DNA of 64,000 nt from NCBI GenBank assembly GCA_032164245.1, contig JAVMKO010000003.1, forward strand, positions 34,905,390 through 34,969,389. The letters are read 5' to 3'. Both the position numbers and the translations under genes were made by a program. The stretch's first letter is position 1; each line of letters begins with the position of its first letter. Source of the stretch: Sternotherus odoratus. Taxonomy: Eukaryota; Chordata; Testudines; Kinosternidae. Below, in pieces: positions 22,980-34,112 of this stretch. The notes beneath the pieces were generated by a model. The model did not search any database. It had not been told where the DNA came from and saw only the letters and a list, made by a program, of their open reading frames with translations.

Positions 22980-24390
22980 GTGAGCTGTACCTATGAACCC
23001 TCATTCGCTCATTCACTATCTCTGTGGGCACCCCTTTCAAGTGACAGGCCCAGCACCTGTGCTTTTCTCAGAGTGGAACCCTCAGGTCCAGCTGAGTTTG
23101 GCCCCTGCTATAGACTTCCCTCAGGAAGCTAAGAACAGTAGGTAAATGCCGTGAAGCTGAATAGTTGTTTCAAAAGAAAGTATTATTTATCCACAGGAAT
23201 AAAGCAATCAGAGAGAAAAGGGTTGACATACAAGAGAACAAAAGTCCAACAAACAGTAGTCCTGGGATCTCAAACCAAGTATTTGGCCCAAGTCTTGACT
23301 CAATAACCCTTCAATCACTGGTTTATAATGTCTGCATATAATCTTTCCCAGTGGACAGCAGGGGAACCAAGGCCTTCCTTCTTCTCTGAGTTCCAGCAAA
23401 GGGACCCTTTAATAAGCAGTTAAGATCTTTCTATTGAGATTCCCTGCTTCTGCTCTGAGCTTCTCCATACACCCCATCCACTGGCCTTTCCCACCATACC
23501 CTCCCTGGGCTTCCTGCATACCTGTGTTCATCTCAGACATCCCGAAGTCCAGGGCCGGCGACAGGGGGGTACTACGGGTACAGTTGTACCGGGCCCCCCG
23601 ACTTTATGGGGGCCCCGGTACACAGCTGTACCCGTTGTCATCCCCCCTTGTCGCCGGACCTGGAGAGCGGGGAAGGGGCGGGGAGGCGGCGCGGCTCTCC
23701 TCCGGACAAGCGCGCCTGGCCCCGGCAGGAGCTGTGAGCCCAGCCGGCGGCAGCAGCGCTGTCTGGGGAGGGGAGGGATAAAGGGCGGCTCACGCCGCTC
23801 TCGCTGCCGCCAGCTGTCAGCTGGCGGGGGGGGGGAAGCGCCAGCTGGGCTGGGCTGGGGGGGCCCCCATCCGCTGTCGGCTGGGCTGGGGGTGGGGGGG
23901 GCAGCTGGGCTGGGGGGGCCCAAACTATCAGAGTAGGGGGCCCCCAAATTTCTGTCGCCAGCCCTGCCGAAGTCAAAGGCTTTATTCTTTCTTCAGGGCA
24001 CTGGCTCACAGGATTCCTCCTGGAGTTCTCCAACAGATCCCAAATCAAAAAGTACAAACTGAAACCACTTCCACCCTTCCCAAGCTAGAGTTTAGTCTTT
24101 CACGAGTCTTCCCCAATACTCTTTTGCTCAGCTGAACATCAACATCCCAGTATTTCCTCCGTGGAGCTTTGTCCCTACTTTGAAACTCACTACAGAAGCA
24201 AACGTTCCTCCTGTAACTTTTCTCAGTTCTCCTCTCTCCTAACTTGTACCAGGCCTTTCTCAGAAATCAAGTAATCCCAGCATTCTCTTTCCTTCAGTGT
24301 CACACTGGAAGCTCATGTTCAGCTGATTATACTGAGGGGCCCAAATTTCTTTCAGTCACTGCTTTCCAGGAAAGAGACCCCCATTCTGTA
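22980..24390. other. Unresolved old repeat split by a hAT MITE
   Basis: The sequence on either side of the MITE at 23550-23966 is pyrimidine-rich and resembles reptile LTR-like repeats in texture (long AT/CT-rich stretches, AATAAA at about 23200), but I see no matching termini. The inner sequence continues across the MITE once it and its target duplication are removed. Confidence 0.25.
23550..23966. mobile_element. GC-rich hAT-type MITE with 8-bp target duplication
   Basis: A 417-bp element beginning CAGGGCCGGCGACAG and ending CTGTCGCCAGCCCTG (14 of 15 complementary). CCGAAGTC is duplicated exactly at 23542-23549 and 23967-23974, the 8-bp mark of hAT insertion. The interior is very GC-rich with G runs and GCTGGGCTGGGG repeats. 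An inner inverted pair (GTACCGGGCCCCC and GGGGGCCCCGGTAC) lies near the left end. Open frames of up to 139 codons on both strands are composition artefacts. The intact duplication suggests a fairly recent insertion. Confidence 0.92.
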
Positions 24391-24399
24391 AGTATGGGC

Positions 24400-25355
24400 A
24401 ACATTCTCGGTTCCTAGATGTATATATTTGCATTTAGCCTTATTAAAATGCACATTGTTTGCTTGCACTCAGCTTACCAAATGCAAGAGTTATTTTGATC
24501 TCCTGTTTTCCAGGGCATTTCTTGACCAGTTTCAAATCAGTTTTGTAGGTTAGCTGGAGAGGAGACAAAATCTTTAAAGTTAATAGTCCTGACATTGTTA
24601 ACAACTCTCAAGCATTTGCAGAAAGGTGGCTTATCTTTGCGATTCTTTCCTTTCGTGCTTTTCTTTTTCAGAAAGCACCCTTTTCTGTTAAATCAATGTA
24701 GTTTGTTTGTTTTTCCTAGCGTTATTCCCACACTATGGCAGGGTCCGCTTAGATTGGACACAGCCAGTGATACGACTGGGGTATACTCCAACCGATGCGT
24801 CATGTTAAATCAATGTAGTGATCCAGAAAAACATCTCACAAACCATGTCAACTTACAGTATTAATAAACTATTAGAGAGCAGCTCAAAATCCTTCAGTGT
24901 CTCCCCCCATTGAGAGAAAACATCTGCCATCTTGTTTGCACTCTCTTTGACGTGACTCACTTCCTTCTCATCTTGGAATATCAAACTACATTTTAGCAAT
25001 TTGTCATTAGACACTTTCCACATGAGAAACATGCTCTTGTCATCTCTAATTAAAGATACAAATACCAGCTATATATGTCAAGGCAAATTCCCTCCCTCCC
25101 CCTATCCCAATCCATAGGATGTTAAAAAGTAGCTGGGGCTCCATGAAGACCAAAAGGTAAAACACAGAGAACCTCTGCCTTTTCATACCTTAATTTAGAC
25201 CCACATAGTCACATAGTAAACAAAGCAGGAACCTGACCAGCACAGAGTATTCATAAATTATTAAAGTCCAAATCCATCACACCAGGTAATTGAAAAGATT
25301 TTTAAAAATAGACATCTCTTGATGTTGCTGGAGAAGCAGAGGTAACTGCTTTTGC
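24400..25355. other. No confident feature
   Basis: AT-rich sequence. The stretch 24690-24830 (TTATTCCCACACTATGGCAGG and GGGGTATACTCCAACCGATG, with TTAAATCAATGTAGT twice) looks like a fragment of an old dispersed repeat, which I cannot name. Confidence 0.35.
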
Positions 25356-25359
25356 TCAA

Positions 25360-26235
25360 TTTTTTAAGTGATATCAAATACTACTAAGGAGCAAATTTTT
25401 AACCTTTTTGAGGATTCTTTAAAACAGCAGTGCTGTTATTCAAATATCTACTGGTGGTGCTGCAGCTATGACTAACAAAAAGAGTGGCCTTGGAGCTAAA
25501 ATTCAGTGCATTATCTAAAGAGAAGTGCTAACAGCAAAGCAATTATCTCCTGAATTACATTCAAGTTATGTATCCCTATCAGATGCTATAAAATTGGCAA
25601 ATTTTATCAAGTCAAGGACACTCAATTCAAGACTTTGAGAGAAGATGTGCTTGAGCAACAAAACCTCTCCAGACTGAAGTAAAATAGCTGTCAAGAGGCA
25701 ACATTTTGAGTTTAAGTGTTTGAACTCAGAAATTAAGTCTTTTTATTTCTGGAAAGCAATTCAGTGAAGCAATACACTAGTGACTGTATACTCTGGCAGA
25801 CCTGTCTGATACATTTGATAAGTTAAATATACTCAGTTTGTCACTGCAGAGATATGAATCAAACTTTCTGAAAATGACAGACAAGTTAGCTGCATTCAAA
25901 GAAAAGCTTAATCTGTATGGTCGAGGAGGGGGGAGGAAGGGTTATAGAAATAATGAACTCATTTGAACTTCTTGGAGACGTCTGTATAAAAATTAAAAAT
26001 TGTGTGGAGTGAAAGGATTACTGAGCACATATCAAAATTACAAAGCAAATTCATGAATCATTTCTCAGAGTCTGAGATTAATAACGTGAAGCAGTATGAC
26101 TGGGTAAAAAGTCCTTTCAAAGAAGCAGTTGTCAACTGTGCTTTTCTGCTGTATGAAGATTTGGAGGTACCAATTGTACTTTCCACTGACTGTACAATGA
26201 AAATAAAACCTCAGCCACAGACACGGTGTTAGTTT
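25360..26235 (+). pseudogene. ZBED5-like hAT transposase remnant
   Basis: A decayed open frame of the hAT (ZBED5/Buster-like) transposase family. In order: STGGAAAMTNKKSGLGAKIQ (the usual TDGAxAMxGxxxGLxxxI), then a segment with REVLTAKQLSPELH and SDAIKLANFIKSRTLNSRL (the conserved HREAL...LPPxL..VMxxxxKxVNFIKSRxLNSRLF), then LADLSDTFDKLNILSLSLQ, KMTDKLAAFKEKLNLYG, and at 26002-26160 ISKLQSKFMNHFSESEINN followed by YDWVKSPF (compare WVRNPF). In-frame stops and shifts occur at several points and the N-terminal BED finger and the terminal dimerisation region are not seen. It is a dead insertion of a gene family that has also been domesticated in vertebrates. No terminal inverted repeats were found. 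Confidence 0.75.
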
Positions 26236-27258
26236 TGGCTCTGTACTTCAAATAAATATCCTGGCAGAGGATGAAAGAATTATGCATGTTGCTACCATTT
26301 TGATCTTCTGTGAACTAGTTCTCTGCAATTCCCATGATATAAAGAAATCCTAGCAGATTACCTCTTGACAATGATTTGATACATGTGATAACTTGTCATT
26401 ACTAGCAAACACAAATTTCACACTAGAGATATTATGTTGAGCACTTTGCAATTTTGCAATTTTACTTCCAAAACTAAGAACAATGAAACAGTTAACAATA
26501 TTGACATTAAAAATATCATATGTAGGTTAACTGAGATGAAGGGCTTTCTGAAAATTTGGTTTAAAATCTGTTCACATTTTCAAGATTAACTTTAGAATCC
26601 TTAGAGGAAATAATATCTAGTATGACGTATGTTCTGGAACATAATTTTACAACAAAGGGTGGCCGAGTCGCCAAATGGCAAATTCTACAATAACCTACAC
26701 TGAAGTAAAAATTACAGAATGAATGCAAGTTTGGAGATACTTTAATGCATTATTCTTATTTTGTTATTAAGTACCTCCATCTTCCATCTTATTTTCTATG
26801 CTGGGAAAGCAGGAACATTTCAGTAACATGGAAGTTACACCTTTTTTCCTTCCTACTTATTTTAGAATCTGTTAACAATTTGTGCTATTTTGAATCTAGG
26901 AGGCTTTCAATGCATCTGATTTTAAATGGAAACCATCCAATCCAAAGAGAGTTGATTTACATTGTAAATGGTATTCTAATAGTTCATGGGGCCTCCTTCT
27001 ACTTTCATTATACAAATTTTACCCACATTCCCTGGACTTCCATAAATGTACTCCCAACGGACACCAGTTCAAGTGAGATGAAAAGTGTGACCCATAAATC
27101 TACAAACCCTCCTCTCTACACCATCAGCAATTCCATGAGTTGCCTCCCTTAGAAGTCTTGTTCTTTCATGAGGTATCAGCTACAAAACTGGATAGAAAGC
27201 ACATGGTATTTTTCCCCCATCTTGTTTATTCCAGCAATTTAAAAAAAAACCAAATCTA
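26236..27258. other. No confident feature
   Basis: AT-rich. The frame at 26745-27152 (135 codons) has no domain that I recognise; its Ile/Phe/Ser-rich composition is what AT-rich DNA gives by chance. Confidence 0.4.
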
Positions 27259-27268
27259 TAAAAGGTAT

Positions 27269-27667
27269 CAGAGACGTAGCCGTGTTAGTCTGGAATTGTA
27301 GAAGTGACAAAGGGCTGGGCTTCACTACAGGGGGGGATCAACTGCAGATACACAACTTCGCAGTCGACTTACCTGCCATCCTCACAGCGGCAGCAGTTGG
27401 CAGCACACTCCCCCGTCGACTCCAGCTTGCACCTCCCGGCAAGCTGGAGTTCCGGAGTCGACGGGGGCGCCGCGGGCGATCGATTTCTCGCGTCTTGTAA
27501 AGACGCGAGAAATCGATCACCAAAAGATCGATCGCTACCCGCCGATCCGGTGGGTAGTGAAGACCAGCCCAAAGAGTCCTGTGGCACCTTAAAGACTTAA
27601 AAGACTGACTAAGTCTTTAAGGTGCCACTTAGTCTTTAAGATGCCATAGGACTCTTTGTCACTTCTG
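27269..27667 (+). mobile_element. Folded-back reptilian SINE with 10-bp duplication, split by a MITE
   Basis: The SINE head (CAGAGACGTAGCCGTGTTAG) starts at 27269. The body is interrupted at 27311 by a MITE and resumes at 27574 (GAGTCCTGTGGCACCTTAAA). Shortly after, it turns back into inverted body sequence: TTTAAGGTGCCAC, then TTTAAGATGCCATAGGACTC and TTGTCACTTCTG. TAAAAGGTAT flanks the whole at 27259-27268 and 27668-27677, so the composite is one insertion. The inverted part lacks the head and stops at the same SINE position as in the composite at 5831-6037. Confidence 0.85.
27312..27570. mobile_element. Harbinger-type MITE nested in the SINE
   Basis: A 259-bp element with ends GGGCTGGGCTTCACTAC and GTAGTGAAGACCAGCCC (16 of 17 complementary). 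AAA flanks both sides (27309-27311 and 27571-27573), matching a 3-bp target duplication. It belongs with the MITE at 34113-34406 (GGGCTTGTCTACACTAC). Inside are two stems: CCCCGTCGACTCC with GGAGTCGACGGGG, and a perfect 18-bp stem GATCGATTTCTCGCGTCT (27478-27495) with its complement at 27501-27518 around a 5-base loop. Confidence 0.88.
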
Positions 27668-27677
27668 TAAAAGGTAT

Positions 27678-28500
27678 GCTACAAAATACATTCATGTAAT
27701 ATAAAAATCACTATTTAAACTGAAATGTAAACAAAACTACAATTAAAACCATTAGCCTTTCTGAATAATATATAACTAATTACAGTAGATTAAGATGAAG
27801 GATTAACAATGTTAAATAGTCTCCCAATTCAGATTGCATATTCATTTTCACTATGCTCTTGCCCTTTATTCTTTTCTAATTGGAAACAGACTTTTTATTT
27901 TGAGATATACTATATAAAGTACTTCCTATCATGTCTCAATAACCTATATCATGGCTCACTATAACAGTCACACTTTTAATTGCATTAAGGTCTTCGGTTG
28001 GACTGGCACAATAAAGAGGGAAACAAATGAAACAATATAGTACTGTAATTGCATAGTACTAAGTCATTGGTATATTTTTATGATCAGAGTTCTCTAATTT
28101 TCTCTAGATTTCATTTGATTCTTCCAGTATTATCTCCTAATAGATTCTGGTAAAATAAAACCTCTGATTCTGATTCTTATTCCCCACCTCTGAAGTTAAC
28201 AATTTATTTCAGCTGGTGGCTCTGCAGTAGATTCTTCTTCATTTTGCCATGAAAGTACGTTTCTTATCCAAGTCAACTTTAATCATATTCTGACTGTGTC
28301 CAATTCTTTCTTCACTTTCCTTCACCATAAAAGCCAGGTTTTATGTTTCAGTCTTGCCTTTTGCGGTGCATAATGTATAACAAGCCTACATCCATTAGTG
28401 TCAATTAGAAATATACTTAAAACATTTTAAAAGACATTTTATGTTCAAATTCCCCTTTTATCCTTGACCAACAAGTCATCTGAGCTCAGGTTTTCTCATC
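27678..28500. other. No recognisable feature
   Basis: AT-rich sequence with no frame, repeat or RNA that I can support. Confidence 0.45.
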
Positions 28501-28504
28501 CTCC

Positions 28505-28815
28505 ATAGCTAACTATAGAGACTGATCCTGCTTCCATTGAAGTCAACAGGAAATTTGCCACTAATTTCAATCAGAGCAGCATTGCGTCCTGGGTTACTGA
28601 CTGATCTTAACTGATCATACGATACTTCTATTTTCATGGTGTTTATTTTAAGACTAGAACGTTCTGACTCTGCCTTACAGAAAAAGAAAGACAGGAGACA
28701 CTGCTCGAAACAGATTTTTCTAGATATTTTGGACCGGACACAACCGGTCCAAAACCCATTGAAGTCCACGGAAGCCTTTCCACTGAATTAAATGGGTTTT
28801 TGATCAGGACCGGAC
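28505..28815. repeat. Two short hairpin repeats close together
   Basis: The first (28505-28575) reads GAGACTGATCCTGCTTCCATTGAAGTCAACAGG. The second (28725-28815) reads GGACCGGACACAACCGGTCC, ACCCATTGAAGTCCACGG, CTGAATTAAATGGGTTTTTGATCAGGACCGG, with clear inverted arms (CCGGTCCAAAACCCATT against AATGGGTTTTTGATCAGGACCGG). Both belong to the CATTGAAGTC family seen across the window. Confidence 0.65.
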
Positions 28816-29757
28816 TATGACATAGATCTTTGCCAGGAACATGCAACCTGACCTAAAGGATAAATGATGGACTGGTTGGCAATGGTGAGAAGAAGTATTT
28901 AGTGGAGATACAGCCATTCATCACATCTTCCAGTCAATGTTTAAATATGATAAGGAGAAAAGCATGGCATGGCTTTGTTGCTACAAACACAGATTCTTAG
29001 GAGGACGTTGGTAATTTATAATGTACAAAGGCTGTTGTTCTCAACTGTAGCGCATAACGTTTTCCCAGAGAGTAGAGGAATTACATATTAAAGCATGTTT
29101 CTACTTATAGCATACATCTATATATGGGGGAGAAGGTAAAAAATATGATTGGATCCAGATTTATTTTTAAAAAATAACTCAAAACTTTTGTAAACTAGTA
29201 CAGCCATCTCAAATGCAAAGCTTCTAAGACAGAAATTCCTACCCTATTTTATGATAAACACATTACATCAGCTATAAAACTGATCTTCAGCTAGCTCAAA
29301 CAAAGAAGCACAATTCATCTGCCAAAAATAAGTCAGAATTGCATGAACATTTTGTATAGCATTTAATTATTACTTATTATTCATTGAGCTTCAGTGCTGA
29401 CCCCATTTTTGTACAGCACTTCAAGAAGACATGGATTTTATAGTCTAAGGCCCCAATTCTGCAAACAATTATAAATATTGAAGTCTATGGGCTTATTCAC
29501 TTGAATAGAAGTCACCATATGTAGAAGTATTTCCACGATGAAATTCAAGATAGCAAACATCAGACAACTATTCAAATGCATAAAGCACCAGGAGGTGAAT
29601 AAATCATAGAGGGTTATAAAAATAACAACACTTCCTTGGCTAGGAAGTTAACACTGGAAAAAAATGTGTACTCTGAAAAGGGAGACGGTGGATGATTTAA
29701 TACATTCTCAGATTTTTAGTCTAGAAAAGACCACTAGAACCTCTAGTCTTGTATAAC
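28816..29757. other. Mostly unassigned, one hairpin-repeat piece
   Basis: 29445-29520 (GGCCCCAATTCTGCAAAC, ATTGAAGTCTATGGGCTTATTCAC) is another short hairpin repeat. The remainder is AT-rich and unassigned. Confidence 0.4.
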
Positions 29758-29762
29758 ACAGG

Positions 29763-30894
29763 TGTGACGGTGCTGTTCCTGGTGGGATCCAACTGTGAGT
29801 GTCAGATCAGGACAGATTGCTTCCAAAAGGGCATCTACAGCCCAAAGCTGGGGTTTTTCCACACTAAGGCAAACCAAACCAGCCAAACAGAAAAGACTTT
29901 GGTCTCACCCCACTGGCTAACCACAAGTCACACAAGCAATCCCCTTAAGACACTCCAGATTCCCAGTATCACCACCAGCAGCCACCTGTCCTGGGGATCA
30001 ATGGTTATGAAAACCAATCCCCCAAATAAAGAAAACAGTTCTCCCCAATTCCAAAGAATCAGGCCCCAGACCCAGGTCAATATACAAATGAGATCTTACC
30101 ACAAATCACGCTGTAGCCAATCCTTTAGAATCTAAAATCTAAAGGTTTATTATAAAAGAAAAAAGGTATAGGTGAGGGTTAAGAATGGTTAAAAGAAATC
30201 AATTACATGCAGTAATGGCACATCTCTTAGTCAGGCTTGCAGCAAAGGTAGAATAACTGCAGGTTCAAATCAAAGTCTTTGGATGCATCCCATTTGGGGG
30301 ATGGGTCAGTACCATTGTCCAGAGTTCCCTGAGTAGCAAAGTTCCATCCAAAGCTGGAAACAAGGCAGGCTGAAGTCTGGAGGTGAAAGACGAAAATGGA
30401 GGGGCTGTAGCAGCTTTATTTATAGTTTTTTTCCCAGTTGCAAACACCTCTTTGTTCCTGCTGTGAAAAGTCCAGCACCATGGAGTCCTGGAGTCACATG
30501 GGCAGATCACATGTCCATGCCTGACTCATCATTTGCAGGCAGAAGCCATTATGCCCAGGCTTCCTCTTGTAGATTTGTTGTCTGGATTGGAGCATTCCAA
30601 GCTCCCAGAGTCCATTGTGTTGCTGATAGTCCCTTAATGGGCCATCAGGCAGCCCAAGCCAAGCTGACACCCAGTATTCAGGAATCTTCTTCCCCAGCAG
30701 AGCACAATATTTGGAAGACAGACAGTCCAGAGCCAATATTTATAACTTCAACTGCCAAATTGATACACACATATGGAATAGATACACACATATGGAATAG
30801 ATACATACATAAGACACCTGTTATGACCCCCTTTACCTAATATTTCGTGCACCCATTGATCTACACGGTACCAAACTATTTCAGTACCGTGACA
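29763..30894. mobile_element. Solo LTR with ACAGG target duplication
   Basis: A 1,132-bp element starting TGTGACGGTGCTG and ending CAGTACCGTGACA; these ends are complementary at 11 of 13 positions. ACAGG is duplicated exactly at 29758-29762 and 30895-30899. The 5-bp duplication with TG...CA ends fits an LTR of a Gypsy- or retrovirus-like element. The opposite strand carries AATAAA (GGTTTATTATAA at about 30144), so transcription was probably leftward. A 19-bp unit (ACACACATATGGAATAGAT) is repeated about 2.5 times at 30765-30812. The frames of 128 and 125 codons inside are not genes. Confidence 0.85.
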
Positions 30895-31263
30895 ACAGGC
30901 CATAGAATTTCATTAAGTTACCCGTGTATTGATCCCAGGATGGACTGATTTAAATCACCAATTTTAATCATGATTAAATCATCAAGCAGGAAACGTTGAT
31001 GTAATAATTTATTTTAATCTTGTTTTTCTTTTGTGCTTAGTTATTTTTCTAAAGGAAGGTTGATTTTCACTGGTTGTTAACTATTAAAATGTTAATTCGC
31101 AATTAAATTGAGCCTTTACCTTGAATTTGGAGCTTCTTTTTGATATCCAAGAGGATCCTCTATATCTACCCACATTTATTAAGCATATAGGTTAATTTAC
31201 ATCTATTCAGATTCTTAATTTTTGTTACATTAGAAAATTGTAAATGATACATTTCTTTATTAG

Positions 31264-31855
31264 AATACTAGCAAAAATACCCGGCGTTGCTCGGGTCCGT
31301 CGGGGGGGGGAGAGCTCAGCGAGTGCGGGGTCTGTTGGCGGGAGGAGGGGGGAGAGAGCTTTGTGAGTGGTGGGGCATTGGAGAAGTGGAGGGGGGAGAG
31401 AGCTCAGCGAGTGCGGGGTCCGTTGGAGGGGGGGAGCTGAGCGAGTGGGGGGGGCATTGGAGGGGGAGGGGGGAGTGAGCTGAGCGAGTGCGGGGTCCGT
31501 TGGAGGGGGAGGAGGGGGGAGAGATTTAAAAAAATTTTGATTCTTACCTGAGGGGGGAGAGCTGAGTAAGTGCGGGGCCATTGGAGGGGGGTATTATTAT
31601 ATCATAACTATGTCACAGAGAACAACAGGTGTTAACCTGCTGCCCAGCTGATGTGAATGGGCTTTAAAGAATTTCACCCCTAGGGGGTGTCAGAGGTGAG
31701 ATTTGAAAAATTTTCAATTCTTACCCTGATTAGGAGCCTAAAGCCTATAACTGTACCAAATTTCAAGTCTCTAGCTCAAACGGTGTGGAAGGAGTAAGGG
31801 AACGTACATACACGCACGCACGCACACATACACCATTTGACTTTTATATATATAG
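31264..31855 (+). mobile_element. G-rich dispersed element, copy 1
   Basis: It begins AATACTAGCAAAAATACCCGG followed by CGTTGCTCGGGTCC and ends ACCATTTGACTTTTATATATATAG. The same start and end, and the stretch from GTATTAT..CATCATAACTATGTCACAG to GGTGTGGAAGGAGTAAG, recur at 59245-60624. ATTAG occurs on both sides (31259-31263, 31856-31860) and may be the target duplication. Between the ends is a G-rich minisatellite. The CCCGGCGTTGCTCGGGT start and ATATATATAG end recall a widespread eukaryotic repeat type, possibly Penelope-like; I would not insist on the class. Confidence 0.7.
31290..31590 (+). repeat. G-rich minisatellite with G-quadruplex potential
   Basis: Imperfect units of about 30-60 bp built on GAGAGCTCAGCGAGTGCGGGG plus TCCGTTGGAGGGGGG. 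Several runs of four or more G per unit lie on the plus strand. The 118-codon minus-strand frame here is a composition artefact rich in Pro and Ser. Confidence 0.85.
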
Positions 31856-32560
31856 ATTAGCTTTTTACTTGTGATTTATGTCTAGATGTATTTGTATGGA
31901 TATTAGAATTCAAATAAAAATACACAAAAACACTATTTAAAAATTGCTTTTACTAAATAATGATACTGTAAACATGCTGGATTCATAAGAGGAAAGTTTA
32001 TCAGAACAGGTTTTGCATTTAAAATTAACTGATTTATTAAACAAAGGAAGTATTATCTGTAGTTAATGAATTATTTCTGGTCACTATGCCCTTCAAGATA
32101 TTAAAACTAATAGATCTAATTCTTTCACACCTTGTTTTTATTCATAGATTGGAAGAGAAAACAAGATTTTCTGCAAATTCAACTCTCACTGAGTTCTGAA
32201 CTTTAAATGAACTAGTCATTGAACTATTAGTTGAATAAACTGAAAGGAAGAAAATATCTCTCTGCACCTGCAGAAGAACCTATTGATGTCAAAAGCTGGT
32301 TTAGCACTTCAACAAACTCTGGTTCCACTTTCTTAACCAGTGACTTCTACTCATTCATTGGTCTGACTTTCTTTAAAACTTGGCAACAAACATGTATGGC
32401 TTAATATTTAAAAAAAAAATTAAATAGATTATATTTTGATTGAGCCTTAACATAGGCTGTTATTTTAAAGGTCATTTTAAAGTTTTTAAAAAAAATATAA
32501 ATAAACTTGTATTTAATTTAAATTTTAAAGTTTCAGTATAAATACAAATATTTTTTTAAG

Positions 32561-34109
32561 ATGGCTCCAGCTAGTTGCAAAGTTAGAGATGGTTTTGGTT
32601 TTGGAATAATGATCTGCCCTATACAATTTATTGCCAGGAATGCCCCGATAAGTTAATCATGTTATAGCCCATTTAAACCAATGCCTCTTGTTTTCCTTCC
32701 TGCATGGCCAAAATAATTAACATGCAAGCAGGTCAGGATAACATTTCAGAAAAATGGCACTACTTTGGGGTGGGTACTTTTCAATTAACTGGATGTTAGC
32801 CAGTCATGGCTGTGAGAACTGGTTCATGATTATCATCTGCTGGATGCTTGATCAATATGTCAGAAAGAGAAATCAAGCCAAAAAGTGAGTGCCTTAATAG
32901 CCTGCTACACATGGATATTTTCCATTCAAATCCTGTGGAGGATGCAGCATTTCCCTGGTTTCCTGGTCTCATGCAGCCTAGCAACAATAAATCAAAACAA
33001 GATGTTTACAGGATCCAGCACCAGTGAGTGATCAGCATAAATGATGAAAACATTATGGTTGGACAACTTTACGACATGGGCCAGGTTGTGATTTCAGTGA
33101 GCAGAAGGCTGTCAGGGCTCAAGAACAGCCCTCAGCTGTCAGGTACGTAACTTGTTTTATGGAAGATGTGTGTGTATAACAGAATTCTTCCTAGTAGGGT
33201 TGCACTGATAATTATGCAGTGTTTGCTTCCACAGGAGCGTACTGCATTTTTTTTATCTTTAGTACTGCATTTGCTCTACTGGGACTCTGCTTTTTTTATG
33301 CCTTCTTTCCTTCTTGCAAAGAAAAATAAACAAACTGGATCATTTCAAAAGTGTTCCTGTACCACCAATCATTGCTCCACAATGCAACCTCAGAAACTGC
33401 AAGGGAAGTGGCTTTTTCACACTCTATGTGTCTGCTGAAATTCACAGCTATTTTTATTAGTACACTGTGCTACTGTTAACACTGGCATGATACAGCACCA
33501 TGTACTGCTTTACAAAATGTGCTACAAAGCAGTTGTGATGATACATAAAGTGCATCTGCCACCCCCACTTATGCAAATTAAGTGGATGGCAGCAAGTTTA
33601 AATCTAAAACTAAAGTAGGATTTTTCAGCCTTTATGTATAAAAGAAATGCAAAATGCGGAATATGATTTTATAATACAGGTGTCACAGTAGTAAGGCTGT
33701 GTCTGAATCAAAATAAAGTTTGTGTAATGCAAAAATTCATTGTTTGTTTGTATTGCACTAAAGATGTCATTCAGGATTGAGGTCCCATTGTCCAAGGTAC
33801 TGTATAAAAACAATGATAAGACTGTTGCTATCCCACAGACCTTACAATAAGAGAGACAGATTCTGATCCTCTTTCTTACATTGACTACCACCTTATTCCA
33901 CAAATATCTCCAATGACTTTGGTGGAAGTACTTGTGGAGTAAGGTGCTATTTATATAGCAATCAAAGGGATCAGGCTCTGATTTTTCAGGAGTAGTCCCC
34001 TTGAAGATATTTGGACTACTCATAAATAAGGTGGAGTAAGGGCATTGGAATCTGATTATGAATAAATCACTTACTCATGCTCTGATCCTGCAATCTAATC
34101 TGCACAAAT
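32561..34109. other. Mostly unassigned
   Basis: Contains one hairpin repeat at about 33855-33985 (GATTCTGATCCTCTTTCTTACATTG, CTCCAATGACTTTGGTGGAAG, GGGATCAGGCTCTGA) and otherwise no recognisable element. The minus-strand frame of 132 codons at 33625-34023 overlaps the hairpin repeat and is not a gene. Confidence 0.4.
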
Positions 34110-34112
34110 TTA

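Larger units (their letters stand above)
30940..32560. repeat. AT-rich interspersed repeat hosting a younger element
   Basis: The left part has GACTGATTTAAATCACC and TTTTAATCATGATTAAATC; the right part ends with TTGTATTTAATTTAAATTTTAAAG. This resembles a TTTAAATCA-rich dispersed repeat of reptiles. It is interrupted at 31264-31855 by the G-rich element. The class and exact ends are unknown. Confidence 0.4.

Noticed and set aside
23434..24057. Overlapping frames of 115-139 codons, Pro/Ala/Gly-rich, on both strands
   Set aside because: They lie in the GC-rich hAT MITE with exact 8-bp target duplication and extend into its flanks by chance.
30765..30815. CRISPR-like short direct repeats (ACACACATATGGAATAGAT)
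   Set aside because: Contiguous units without spacers inside a eukaryotic LTR; a plain tandem duplication.
31290..31590. CpG-island or promoter
   Set aside because: The GC content comes from a minisatellite inside a dispersed element; no exon or start signal follows.
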